A stretch of 36,924 bases of DNA from Helicobacter valdiviensis. Its GTDB lineage: Bacteria; Campylobacterota; Campylobacteria; Campylobacterales; Helicobacteraceae. The notes beneath the pieces were generated by a model that did not search any database, was not told where the DNA came from, and saw only the letters and a list, made by a program, of their open reading frames with translations. The translations under genes and the position numbers were made by a program. The DNA is taken from positions 1-36,924 of the forward strand of contig NZ_NBIU01000022.1 in the NCBI RefSeq assembly GCF_003245365.1, written 5' to 3'. How positions within the stretch are numbered: the first letter of the stretch is position 1; each line of letters opens with the position of its first letter. This document shows positions 25,406 to 33,917 of the stretch, in pieces.

Positions 25406-25878
25406 TATAAATACCCCTTTTTCTTAAAATACTCTAAAACCTGCCGATATACAGGACGCTTAAAATAAGTAATATACTCAAATACCTTATCTGCTTCTAC
25501 AAACTTATATTCATCAAATTCTGGCTCCTCTGTTTTAATATTAATTACACTATTTTCTTTTAATCTTACAAGAAAATATTTTTGTATTTGCCCATCATAA
25601 GGATACATCTTTTTAACCACAGCTGGGGGAAAATCATAACTAATCCATTCTGGATATTCTGCAATAATATCCACCTTATCTGTGCCTATCTCCTCTTTTA
25701 ATTCCCTAAATAGTGCTTCTTTTGGGGTTTCACTTTTATCAATTCCACCTTGAGGAAATTGCCAAGCATTTTTAATATCAGATCTACTTGCAATAAATAA
25801 TTCACAATTTAAGGGATATTTAGAAGAAAGTATCACAGCTGCAACATTGGGACGATAAGTCTTAGCTTCCTTTCTCAC
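25405..25878 (-). CDS. rppH: RNA pyrophosphohydrolase (Nudix)
   Basis: The product has 157 residues. It reads KTYRPNVAAVILSS at the N-terminus and carries a full Nudix box, GGIDKSETPKEALFRELKEE-IG, typical of RppH/InvA. It removes pyrophosphate from 5'-triphosphate RNA ends and starts mRNA decay; some members hydrolyse dinucleoside polyphosphates. I chose GTG 25878, with AGGAG 8 bases upstream. It is the first gene of the rppH-lysC-hobA-holB-folP operon. Confidence 0.92.
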   Translation of the reverse strand: MRKEAKTYRPNVAAVILSSKYPLNCELFIASRSDIKNAWQFPQGGIDKSETPKEALFRELKEEIGTDKVDIIAEYPEWISYDFPPAVVKKMYPYDGQIQKYFLVRLKENSVINIKTEEPEFDEYKFVEADKVFEYITYFKRPVYRQVLEYFKKKGYL

Positions 25879-26266
25879 TCTATAAACTCCTAAACTTCTA
25901 AAACTCTTCTATAAGCCTTATAATTTTCATAAACTTAAATCTTGACAATACAATTTTAATCATTTTATGCTTATACTTTATTATTTTTTAAAGATAAGCC
26001 ACTATTTCTTGTAAAATTATAACTATCTTTCTTTGAAAATTCAATATAACCTACTCTAAATATTTCAAGGATATTTTATTTTTAGCGGATAAAAACTTTA
26101 CATTCTTAATCTAATAAGTCTTATTAACTTATATTTACCTTATCTTTACAATATTTTATAGTTTAATTTGCCATTACTTAAGCTCGTTTTTGATAAAATC
26201 AATCAAGTTTTAACAAAACTTTTGTTTTAAAATTAAAAAATATTATTTTATTCAAAAAGGATTTCT
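25879..26266 (+). other. Divergent intergenic region rppH / tetR-type gene
   Basis: 388 bases with no gene and very high A+T. TTGCCA (26168-26173) with GATAAA (26192-26197) is a weak plus-strand promoter candidate. Just downstream lies the palindrome at 26212-26226. I see no clear minus-strand promoter for rppH. Confidence 0.45.
26212..26226 (+). promoter_or_regulatory. Palindrome upstream of the TetR-family gene, candidate operator
   Basis: AACAAAA-C-TTTTGTT is a perfect 7+1+7 palindrome, 40 bases before the TTG start of the regulator. TetR-family proteins bind such short dyads as dimers and often repress their own gene, so autoregulation is a reasonable inference. In A/T-rich DNA such a dyad can also arise by chance. 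Confidence 0.4.
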
Positions 26267-26914
26267 TTGCATAGACAAACTTTTTTTAAAAAACAACAAG
26301 CAAAAAAAGAAAGGATTTTAGATATTGCCTACAAAATCTTTTTAGAACATGGTTATGAAAAAACAAGCCTGCAAATGATTGTAAAAGAAACAGGTGGCTC
26401 ATTAGCTACAATTTATGAAATTTTTCAAAACAAAAATAATCTTTTTAAAGCATCTATTGCAAGAGCAGTTGCTCATTTTATTGAAGAGTTTGAAACTTAT
26501 CTAAAAAATCATGCAAATTTACAAAACCATTCTTTAAGCCTTGAGGATTATCTAAAGGAATTAGGAATGAAGCTATGTAGTAATATTGTCTCTAAAAACT
26601 CCATAGCACTTCATAGATTAGTTGTGATTGAAGGGTATAAAAATCCTGATTTGCTACAAACCTTTAATACAGTATGTGTAGAAAGTAGCAAACAATACTT
26701 TACAGAAGGCTTACGCTTCTATCAAGAAAAAAATCAGCTAAAATTTGCTAATCTTAAAGACAGCGTTCAGCGATTCTTAAATCTTTTGATTACTCCTTAT
26801 CTTTGGACTTCTATTACAGATTCTAATTTTAAGCTTCCTAGTCAAAAGGATATTGAAGATAATGTAAATACTTGCGTGCAAATCTTCCTACTTTGGAATG
26901 AAGCACAAAAATAA
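26267..26914 (+). CDS. TetR/AcrR-family transcriptional regulator
   Basis: The product has 215 residues. The N-terminal helix-turn-helix is clear: KKERILDIAYKIFLEHGYEK then TSLQMIVKETGGSLATIYEI and FQNKNNLF. The C-terminal ~150 residues form the ligand/dimer domain and are not diagnostic. The start is a TTG (26267) with AAGGA upstream. Unlike CmeR of Campylobacter, it is not followed by an RND efflux operon but, 11 bases later, by gatC and ung, so its target cannot be read from context. Confidence 0.85.
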   Translation: MHRQTFFKKQQAKKERILDIAYKIFLEHGYEKTSLQMIVKETGGSLATIYEIFQNKNNLFKASIARAVAHFIEEFETYLKNHANLQNHSLSLEDYLKELGMKLCSNIVSKNSIALHRLVVIEGYKNPDLLQTFNTVCVESSKQYFTEGLRFYQEKNQLKFANLKDSVQRFLNLLITPYLWTSITDSNFKLPSQKDIEDNVNTCVQIFLLWNEAQK

Positions 26915-26925
26915 AAGGAGATGCC

Positions 26926-27216
26926 ATGCAAATTGATGATATACTTTTAAATAAACTGCAAAGATTAGGTAGCATTAGCCTAGAGGAACAAAAACTGCAA
27001 GAAACTAAAGAAAATCTAAGTGAAATTGTAAATTTCGTAGAAAATATAAATTCTTTAGAACTTAATGATATTCCTGCCTCCTTTAATCCGTTAGATGCAA
27101 ATGGTTTTATGCGTGAAGACTTGCCACAAAATAATGGAGAAATTGCAAAAGATGTTTTAAAACACGCACCTTTAAGCGAAGAATCCTTTTTTATTGTGCC
27201 AAAAATTATTGAATAG
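26926..27216 (+). CDS. gatC: Aspartyl/glutamyl-tRNA amidotransferase subunit C
   Basis: The product has 96 residues with the GatC pattern: a helical N-terminus (LQRLGSISLEEQKLQ), LSEIVNFVENINSL, then PLDANGFMREDLP and an extended C-terminus. GatC stabilises GatA-GatB, which converts Asp-tRNA(Asn) and Glu-tRNA(Gln) to the amides in organisms lacking the direct synthetases. AAGGAG lies 7 bases before the ATG. It is probably transcribed with the TetR gene upstream and ung downstream. Confidence 0.9.
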   Translation: MQIDDILLNKLQRLGSISLEEQKLQETKENLSEIVNFVENINSLELNDIPASFNPLDANGFMREDLPQNNGEIAKDVLKHAPLSEESFFIVPKIIE

Positions 27217-27225
27217 TTTAGCATT

Positions 27226-27918
27226 ATGGAAATAGAAATCTCTTTAGATAATATCAAAATTCATCCTTCATGGAAAGAGGTCTTAAAAGAGGAATTTCTA
27301 TCTCCCTACTTTCTTGAAATCAAGAAACAATATCTTTTAGCCAAAAAGAGTGGTGCAATTTTATACCCCCCTGCTCCTCTTTTATTCAATGCTTTTAATC
27401 TTACTCCTTTTGATAAAGTTAAAGTGGTGCTTTTAGGACAAGATCCCTATCATAATGAAAATCAGGCTATGGGTCTATCCTTTTCTGTTCCTAAAGGTAT
27501 AATACCCCCTCCCTCTTTAAAAAATATCTACAAAGAGTTATGGCAGGATTTACAAATCCCCATTTCCAATAGTGGTGATTTAAGCCCTTGGGCAAAAGAA
27601 GGAGTTTTGCTACTAAATAGCATCTTAAGTGTTGAAAAAAATAAACCAGGTTCCCATAAAGATTTTGGTTGGCAAACCTTTAGTGATAGTGTTATTCAAT
27701 GTATAAGCCAAAAAAAAGAAAATATTGTCTTTTTACTATGGGGGAATTATGCTAAAAGTAAAAAATCTCTCATTGATAGCACTAAGCATCTTATTTTAGA
27801 AGCTACACATCCTTCACCTCTTGCAGGAAATAAATTTCTAGGTTGCAAACATTTTTCTAAAACAAATGCTTATCTCATTTCTAAAAATATTTCTCCTATC
27901 AATTGGAGTATTGTTTAA
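27226..27918 (+). CDS. ung: Uracil-DNA glycosylase
   Basis: The product has 230 residues. It has the catalytic water-activating motif GQDPYH (D73), the proline-rich loop IIPPPSLKNIY, the LLLNSIL uracil pocket and the C-terminal HPSPLAG DNA-intercalation loop. It excises uracil from DNA. The spacing to gatC is 9 bases. Confidence 0.96.
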   Translation: MEIEISLDNIKIHPSWKEVLKEEFLSPYFLEIKKQYLLAKKSGAILYPPAPLLFNAFNLTPFDKVKVVLLGQDPYHNENQAMGLSFSVPKGIIPPPSLKNIYKELWQDLQIPISNSGDLSPWAKEGVLLLNSILSVEKNKPGSHKDFGWQTFSDSVIQCISQKKENIVFLLWGNYAKSKKSLIDSTKHLILEATHPSPLAGNKFLGCKHFSKTNAYLISKNISPINWSIV

Positions 27919-28169
27919 AATTTCACAGCATTATTGCTTTTTTCTATAAATTTTTTTTGTTAAAGTTATGATTATTTTATAATTTTTAAGCTTCTAAAAA
28001 ACAAAATTTATGTTTATCTTTTTAAAAAAAGAGTATTTTTTTAAAATAAAAGCACTATTTTTACATATTTTGCCCTTTTTCTATTGAAATATTTTTAAAT
28101 AATATATTATAATTCAGCTGTTACTATGAAATTTTTGCTTAAGTATTTAAAATAAGTTATTTTTATGGT

Positions 28170-28181
28170 AAAAAAAAAAAA
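28170..28181 (+). repeat. A12 homopolymer in promoter region
   Basis: Twelve consecutive A residues, ending 29 bases before the -10 of the antitoxin-like gene. Length change by slippage could alter promoter geometry or curvature; this is inference. Confidence 0.5.
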
Positions 28182-28210
28182 TTTTATAAATTTTTGCCTT
28201 AATTTTATAG

Positions 28211-28237
28211 TATAATATTAATGTTTATTTCATTAAT
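28211..28237 (+). promoter_or_regulatory. -10 box and operator-like inverted repeat of the relB-type gene
   Basis: TATAAT (28211-28216) is followed at once by ATTAATG-N7-CATTAAT (28217-28237), a perfect inverted repeat placed over the likely transcription start. AAGGA follows, 7 bases before the ATG. Ribbon-helix-helix antitoxins repress their own promoter through such repeats. Confidence 0.6.
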
Positions 28238-28252
28238 TTAAAGGATATAGCT

Positions 28253-28471
28253 ATGGACAAAACAGAAAATATTAATGTAACATTTAGAATGAACAAGGCT
28301 GACAAAAAAAAATTTGAAGAGATTGTTGAAACCATGGGATTAAATGTTAGTTCTGCTTTTAATATCTTTGCAAAAACTGTAATTAGAGAAAATTCTATTC
28401 CTTTTGAAATACGCGGTGGTGATACAACACTAGAAGAAACAAATCACAAAAAACACCAAAAAACTAGCTAA
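28253..28471 (+). CDS. RelB/DinJ-type antitoxin without visible toxin
   Basis: The product has 72 residues. It starts with a ribbon-helix-helix segment, INVTFRMNKADKKKFEEIV, then ETMGLNVSSAFNIFAKTVI and IPFEIR, which is the typical pattern of the RelB/DinJ family. Partners are RelE/YafQ-type mRNA interferases, encoded directly downstream in normal loci. Here the next 180 bases hold only a hairpin and the fdh promoter. It may be a solitary antitoxin or a regulator reused from one. Confidence 0.8.
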   Translation: MDKTENINVTFRMNKADKKKFEEIVETMGLNVSSAFNIFAKTVIRENSIPFEIRGGDTTLEETNHKKHQKTS

Positions 28472-28494
28472 GCAATAATTCCCACTTATTGCTT
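28470..28494 (+). terminator. Hairpin after the relB-type gene
   Basis: A perfect 9-bp stem (28470-28478 with 28486-28494), starting AAGCAATAA, with a 7-base loop, overlapping the stop codon. No T-run follows, so termination strength is uncertain. Confidence 0.5.
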
Positions 28495-28563
28495 GCTATA
28501 CCCTACAAAATAAAACTCCCTTTATTGTATATAAATAAATATAATGTAAATGTTAAAAAAATA

Positions 28564-28593
28564 TTGACTTTTCTTTAGAATTAAGAGTAAAAT
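28564..28593 (+). promoter_or_regulatory. Putative promoter of the formate dehydrogenase operon
   Basis: TTGACT (28564-28569), 18-base spacer, TAAAAT (28588-28593), 58 bases before the first ATG of the operon. Confidence 0.55.
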
Positions 28594-28651
28594 ACGGAGT
28601 AGATTTAGTTAAAATTATTTTTACTAAAATATTTTAAAAAGGCTTTTTCTT

Positions 28652-30181
28652 ATGGAAATTAATATACAAAATTCTCTTCCTCTAGGGCATCTAGTATTAG
28701 ACAAACAAGAACAATTTTATACTCAAAAATTTGATATTTTAGAAAAAGCTCAAGAAATTTTTGAAGACTTTAAATTAGACAACAATAAACACACAAATAT
28801 TTCCAACTCTCTTGCAATCCTTTATGCCAAAGATGAAGGAAATATCCCCCCACTTATTGATTTTTTTCAAAAAGATGCTATGCAAGATTTTGAAGTAGTC
28901 TTAGTGGAGCTTTCAGAAGCAACTTCTATTAATGGTAGTTTTGGAAATTTTGTTGCAAAATTAAACAATGAAGAAGAGATTTTATTCTCTCAAGCAGTTT
29001 TATTTGTAAATGATGAAAATCTTTTACGCTTCCGCGGAATTTATAGTGTTGCAGATTTTGACAATCCTAGCACACTTCTAGCCACACTAAAAAGTAATCT
29101 TGGCACTTTCTCATATAAAGAAATCATCACTTACAAAGATGATGCTTGTCAATACCATCATAGACGCGAAAAGCATTGCGGAAAGTGTGCGGATATCTGC
29201 CCTACTTTTGGCGTGGGTGCTAATGATAATTTAATGGAGCTTGTTTTCTCTCCAATAGATTGCATAAGTTGTGGTGCTTGTGTAGGTGTCTGCCCTACAA
29301 GTTCTCTAACTTATGAAGATCTTCCTAAAGAGGGTTTAGAAGAAATTATCGATCTTTACAAAGAAAGTAAAATTTTCTTATGCGATTTAGACTCCTATGA
29401 AAATCTAGCAAGATTAAATTTCACCCTACCTCAAAACCTCACCCCACTCATTTTGCCTAATCTCAAAATGCTAAATGAGAATGATTATTTAACAATGCTC
29501 CAAACAAGCGGGAATGATTTATTGGTTTTTAACCACCAAGCACCTATGATTGACTTTATTAACAATATCACACAAAATGCCTACCAAAAAAATGCAATTC
29601 TTCAAGCATCAACTCCACAAGAAATTGAAGAATACGCACAACAAATCAATTCTTTTGAAAGTTATCTTTATAAAAACCGCTACAACAAACCCCATAGGGA
29701 ATCTTTTGCACAAAGACTACAATACATCATTAAAGACAAAGATTTTGGGATTGCTAAAAGCGTGGCTCCTGTGTATTATGGAAATATTAAAATTGATAAA
29801 GATAAATGCACTCTTTGTCTTTCTTGTGTGGGTGCTTGTAATGTTAATGCCATTTTTGCAAAAAGTGATGATTTTTCCTTGCGTTTTAATCCAAGTCTTT
29901 GCACCACTTGTGGCTATTGTGTAGATTCTTGTCCTGAAAAGATTATGGATTTAAACCGTGATGGATTAGAACTAAATCCAGACTATTTTAAAAGCAGAGA
30001 GCTTGCTAAAGATGAACCTTTCTTATGTGTAGAATGTGGCAAACCTTTCTCCACTAAAAAATCCATTGATAAAATCTTTACAATGCTTAGTGCCTCTTTT
30101 TCTAAAGATCCACAAAAGCTACGCACTTTACAATGCTGTCCTGACTGCAAAGTAAGAGTTATGTTTGCTAATAAAGTCTAA
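28652..30181 (+). CDS. Poly-ferredoxin-like 4Fe-4S protein of the formate dehydrogenase operon
   Basis: The product has 509 residues. Four CxxCxxCxxxCP-type motifs are visible: CGKCADICP, CISCGACVGVCP, CTLCLSCVGAC and CTTCGYCVDSCP. A further Cys set, CVECGKPF and CCPDCKVRV, closes the protein. There is no signal peptide, so it is probably cytoplasmic. A gene like this precedes the TorD-type chaperone and fdhA in related Campylobacterota. A role in electron transfer to or assembly of formate dehydrogenase is inferred. It starts behind the promoter at 28564-28593 and is 11 bases from the chaperone gene. Confidence 0.8.
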   Translation: MEINIQNSLPLGHLVLDKQEQFYTQKFDILEKAQEIFEDFKLDNNKHTNISNSLAILYAKDEGNIPPLIDFFQKDAMQDFEVVLVELSEATSINGSFGNFVAKLNNEEEILFSQAVLFVNDENLLRFRGIYSVADFDNPSTLLATLKSNLGTFSYKEIITYKDDACQYHHRREKHCGKCADICPTFGVGANDNLMELVFSPIDCISCGACVGVCPTSSLTYEDLPKEGLEEIIDLYKESKIFLCDLDSYENLARLNFTLPQNLTPLILPNLKMLNENDYLTMLQTSGNDLLVFNHQAPMIDFINNITQNAYQKNAILQASTPQEIEEYAQQINSFESYLYKNRYNKPHRESFAQRLQYIIKDKDFGIAKSVAPVYYGNIKIDKDKCTLCLSCVGACNVNAIFAKSDDFSLRFNPSLCTTCGYCVDSCPEKIMDLNRDGLELNPDYFKSRELAKDEPFLCVECGKPFSTKKSIDKIFTMLSASFSKDPQKLRTLQCCPDCKVRVMFANKV

Positions 30182-30192
30182 AAGGAGAAGTT

Positions 30193-30792
30193 ATGCTAGA
30201 AAATTTAAGCACTCAAGAACTACAAGATTTAAAAAATGCTAGAGTTTTATATTATGACTTTTTTTATGGTTTATTTGTTTTTGAACTCTTAGAAGAAAGA
30301 GAAAGCCTAATAAAAGAGCAAATTTCTCTTTTAAAAACATCTCCTTTAAGTCCTGAAGGAGAAGAAAACTTTATTCTTTTAGAAAGAATGTTGCAAGATA
30401 ATTACAAAGCATTACAAGAAGAATATTCCTCTCTTTTTGCCTTGCCTTTTGGCAAAAAACAAGTAGGAATGCATCTCTCTCATTTTTATGAAAATTGCAT
30501 AGGCGGAGAAAGTCTTTTAAAAATGCGCGCCTTTATTAGAGAAAGCGATATTAGAGTGCAAACACAAACTTTTAAAGAAACCGAAGAGCATATTGGCTTT
30601 ATTTTTGGTTTTCTAAAAGATCTTTTACAAAAAGATAATGAAAAGTTAGCCAAAGAAGTCTTTAATTTCTCAAAAGAGGCAATGTTTAAATTAATCCAAG
30701 AAATCCAAGAAAGAAAAGATACTAAGATTTATCCTACTCTCTCTTATCTTTTGGAAGATTTTTTGAAATTTGAAGAAAATATTTTTGCATAA
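30193..30792 (+). CDS. TorD/DmsD-like chaperone for formate dehydrogenase
   Basis: The product has 199 residues, all helical. It shows ARVLYYDFFYGLFVF at the N-terminus, EEYSSLFALPFGK, then HLSHFYENC and ESDIRVQT, the pattern of TorD-family chaperones. These bind the Tat signal of a molybdo- or tungsto-enzyme and hold it until the cofactor is inserted. The client is presumably FdhA, encoded just downstream. AAGGAG lies before the ATG. Confidence 0.8.
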   Translation: MLENLSTQELQDLKNARVLYYDFFYGLFVFELLEERESLIKEQISLLKTSPLSPEGEENFILLERMLQDNYKALQEEYSSLFALPFGKKQVGMHLSHFYENCIGGESLLKMRAFIRESDIRVQTQTFKETEEHIGFIFGFLKDLLQKDNEKLAKEVFNFSKEAMFKLIQEIQERKDTKIYPTLSYLLEDFLKFEENIFA

Positions 30793-30794
30793 TT

Positions 30795-30829
30795 CCATTA
30801 AGGCTTTTAAATTTTAAAAGTCTTGATGG
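30795..30829 (+). other. Long stable hairpin between chaperone gene and fdhA block
   Basis: 30795-30811 pairs with 30813-30829 over 17 positions (two G-U wobbles) with a tiny apex, starting CCATTAAGG and ending in GATGG. It begins 2 bases after the chaperone stop codon. There is no T-run after it, so it may be a leaky terminator, an RNA-processing site or a 3'-end stabiliser that sets different levels for the two halves of the operon. Confidence 0.6.
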
Positions 30830-30862
30830 GATTATCCCAAATCTCAAAACCAAGGAGTATCC

Positions 30863-31057
30863 ATGGAAAATAGTAGGCGTGAATTTCTAAAGACCGCCAC
30901 AAAAACTTCCGTTGCTATTGCTGGTGTTAGCGTTGTGCTAGCAGGTTGTGGCAAAAAAGGGACGAGTGAGAATCTAGTTCGTGGCAAATCACCAAAAGAA
31001 GAGATTCTCTATCAAAAAACAAAACAATGGGATATGTATTATTCTGTTGCTAAGTAA
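30863..31057 (+). CDS. Small Tat-signal protein preceding fdhA
   Basis: The product has 64 residues. It starts with a twin-arginine signal, SRREFLKTATKTSVAIAG, followed by VVLAGCGKKG, which looks like a lipobox (LAGC), and a short polar tail. Small proteins of this type precede fdhA in Campylobacter and Helicobacter and may be membrane-anchored subunits or maturation helpers; their role is not known. CAAGGAG lies 5 bases before the ATG. It is 27 bases upstream of fdhA. Confidence 0.75.
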   Translation: MENSRREFLKTATKTSVAIAGVSVVLAGCGKKGTSENLVRGKSPKEEILYQKTKQWDMYYSVAK

Positions 31058-31084
31058 GAAGTTTAAGTAAAAGAAGGAAAAAAT

Positions 31085-33904
31085 ATGAGCGAAGCTATCA
31101 AAAGACGCCAAACTAGGCGTTCGTTTTTGAAAATGACCGCTCTTGGAAGTTTAGCAGGTGCTAGTGTTGCTTTAGGTGAAACCCAAAAAACAATGCGTCC
31201 TGCAACCGCTCAAGAGCTAAAAGAGAGATATCCAAACTCTCAAAAAATCAAAACAATTTGCACCCATTGTTCTGTGGGCTGTGGTATTGTTGCTGAAGTT
31301 GTTGATGGTGTTTGGGTTAGACAAGAAGTTGCACAAGATCACCCTGTTTCTCAAGGCGGACACTGCTGTAAAGGTGCTGACTTAATTGATAGGGCAAGAA
31401 GTGAAACAAGATTACGCTACCCATTAGAAAAAGTTGGTGGAAAATGGGCAAGAGTAAAATACGATGAAGCAATGGATAAAATTGCTACAAAATTAAAGCA
31501 AATTAGAGAAGAAAGCGGACCTGATGCTGTAATGTTCTTAGGTAGCGCTAAATGTTCTAACGAGCAAAGTTATTATATTAGAAAATTTGCAGCATTCTTT
31601 GGAACAAATAATATAGATCACTGCGCAAGAGTTTGACACAGCCCGACAGTCGCTGGTGTGGCGAATACATTTGGGTATGGTGGAATGACAAACCATCTTG
31701 GCGATATGATGTTCTCAAAATATATTTTGATTATTGGAGCAAATCCTGCTGTTAATCACCCAGTATCTATGGTGCATATTTTAAGAGCAAAAGAAAGCGG
31801 TGCTAAATTAGTTTGTATTGATCCTAGATTTACAAAAACTGCAGCAAAATGTGATGAATTCCACAGAATTAGAAGCGGAACTGATATTGCCTTTGCTTAT
31901 GGTTTATTAAATCACATTATTGAAAACAAACTTTATGATGAGAAATTCTTAAAAGAGCGTGTTTATGGCTATGAAGAAATCATCAAAGAAGCTAAGAAAT
32001 TCCCACCTGAAGTAGCAGCAGATATTTGTGGAATTCCAGCAGATGAGATTCGCCATATTGCTGAAGAGATGGCAAGTGCAAAACCTGCAAGTCTTATTTG
32101 GAATCAAGGCTTAACACAGCACACAGTAGGAACAAGCAATACAAGAATTATGCCAATCTTACAAATGTTCTTAGGCAATATTGGTAAAAATGGTGGTGGT
32201 GTAAATATCTTAAGAGGCCATGATAATGTTCAAGGTGCAAGCGATATGAATAACCTAGCTGATTCACTTCCAGGATACTATGGACTTGGTGAGCCTGCTT
32301 GGAAACATTTCTGCAAACATTGGGGCGTAGAATATGATTGGATGTTAAAACGCTTCAAAGATAAAGAAATGATGGAAAAAACCGGATTTGCACACTCTAC
32401 TTGGAAATTTGGTGTCTTAGATGATGAAAATATGGCAAACAATGGTGGCACTAAGCTTAGAGCATTAGTTGTAATTGGTTCTGGTATGACAACAGTGTCC
32501 TTGCTAGATTTACAGAAAAAAGCTATGGATATGCTAGATTTAGTTGTATTTGTAGATCCTTATGTAAATGACTTAGCTATTTATAGCGATAGAAGTGATA
32601 ACTTATTTATGCTTCCGGCTGCTTCACAAATGGAAACTGCAGGTTCAGTTGCCGCCACCAATAGAAGCTATCAATGGAGAAGCAAGGTTATGGAGCCTCT
32701 TTTTGAATGCCGCCCTGATGAGGAATTCTTATTTGGCTTAGCCGATAGATTAGGTTTCTTAAAAGAGTATCAATGGAGACTTTATGATATTGCAAAAAGC
32801 AAAGGACGCGATCAATTTATTTGGCCTGATGATGCAACTACAGAGCTAACTCAAAGCATTAGAAGCATTGGTTTGCAAGGAATGAGTCCTGAAAGACTAA
32901 AAGCACACCAAGAAAATTGGCATATGTTTGATAAAGTTACTCTAGAAGGAACAGGTCCATTTAAAGGTGATTATTATGGATTACCATGGCCTTGCTGGAG
33001 CGATAAACACCCTGGAACTCCTGTAATGTATAACGATAGCATTCCTGTAATGCGTGGTGGTATGGGCTTCCGTGTAAATTGGGGTGTTACAAGTCCTGAT
33101 GGGCAAAGTATGCTAACAGATCGTTCATTGCCTAATGCAAAATTTGAAGGCGGACACGCACCTGTAAGTGCTGCAAATGCAGAATCTTTAGGCATTAAAT
33201 TAACCGAAGAAGAAAAACAAGCAGTAGCAGGCACTACTTTTGCTATGGGAATTGGTAATAATATCCTAGTGGAAAAAGCACTAGAAGCGGGACTTTGCCC
33301 TTATGGTAATGGAAAAGCTAGAGCAAAAGTTTGGAATTGGTATGATCAAATCCCACTCCATAGAGAGCCTATCCATTCATTTAGAGGGGATTTAGTTAGT
33401 AAATATCCAAGTTTCCCTGATAAGAAAAATCTCTTTAGAGCTAATATCAAATACGAAACAAGACAAAAAGAGAAAGATTGGGTTAAAGAATTCCCAGTAA
33501 ATATGCTTAGCGGAAGATTAGTAGCCCATATGGGAACAGGAGCTGAAACAAGAAGTGCTAAATATTTGGCTGAAGTTGAAGGTGAAATGTTTGTAGAAAT
33601 CCACCCTGATAGAGCCGCAGAGCTTAATGTAGTGAATGGAGATAAAGTTTGGCTACATGGAACGGGTGGAACTAAAATCTTAGTGCCTGTAAAAATCTCT
33701 ACTAGAGTAGATTACAATAGCGTTTGGCTACCACAAAACTTCTCTGGAATGGATCAAGGCAAGTCAAGATTAGAAAATTATCCAGAAGGCACAAAACCTT
33801 ATGTAATTGGTGAATCTGCAAATATGATTTCAAGCTATGGTTTTGATTACAATTCAGCATGTCCTGAAACAAAATGCGGTCTTTGTCGCATAGAAAAAGC
33901 ATAA
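31085..33904 (+). CDS. fdhA: Formate dehydrogenase catalytic subunit, selenocysteine-containing
   Basis: The reading frame is 940 codons including an in-frame TGA at 31634-31636, giving 939 residues with selenocysteine 184. It has a Tat signal (RRSFLKM), a 4Fe-4S site (CTHCSVGC and HCCKGAD), and the active-site block CARV-U-HSPTVA, in which Sec binds Mo or W. The molybdopterin-dinucleotide domains follow, to a C-terminus with GAETRSAKYLAEVEGE. It oxidises formate to CO2 in the periplasm and passes electrons to FdhB. The frame is identical before and after the TGA, so this is recoding, not a frameshift or true stop. Confidence 0.95.
31634..31670 (+). promoter_or_regulatory. Selenocysteine codon and downstream SECIS hairpin of fdhA
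   Basis: Fourteen bases after the TGA, TCGC (31650-31653) pairs with GCGA (31661-31664) around a GGTGTG-containing loop. The position and loop fit the bacterial SECIS element that SelB reads. The bases after the TGA (CACAGCCC) resemble those of E. coli formate dehydrogenase genes. Confidence 0.75.
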
Positions 33905-33917
33905 GAAAGGATAGAAT

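Larger units (their letters stand above)
27919..28252 (+). other. Intergenic region upstream of relB-like gene
   Basis: 334 bases, extremely A/T-rich. It holds an A12 run (28170-28181), a TATAAT (28211-28216) and the 7-7-7 inverted repeat at 28217-28237. I see no gene. Confidence 0.5.

Noticed and set aside
31634-31658. fdhA split into two genes by a stop at 31636
   Set aside because: The TGA is in frame within the conserved active site and is followed by a SECIS-like hairpin, so it encodes selenocysteine; the GTG start at 31658 has no ribosome binding site.
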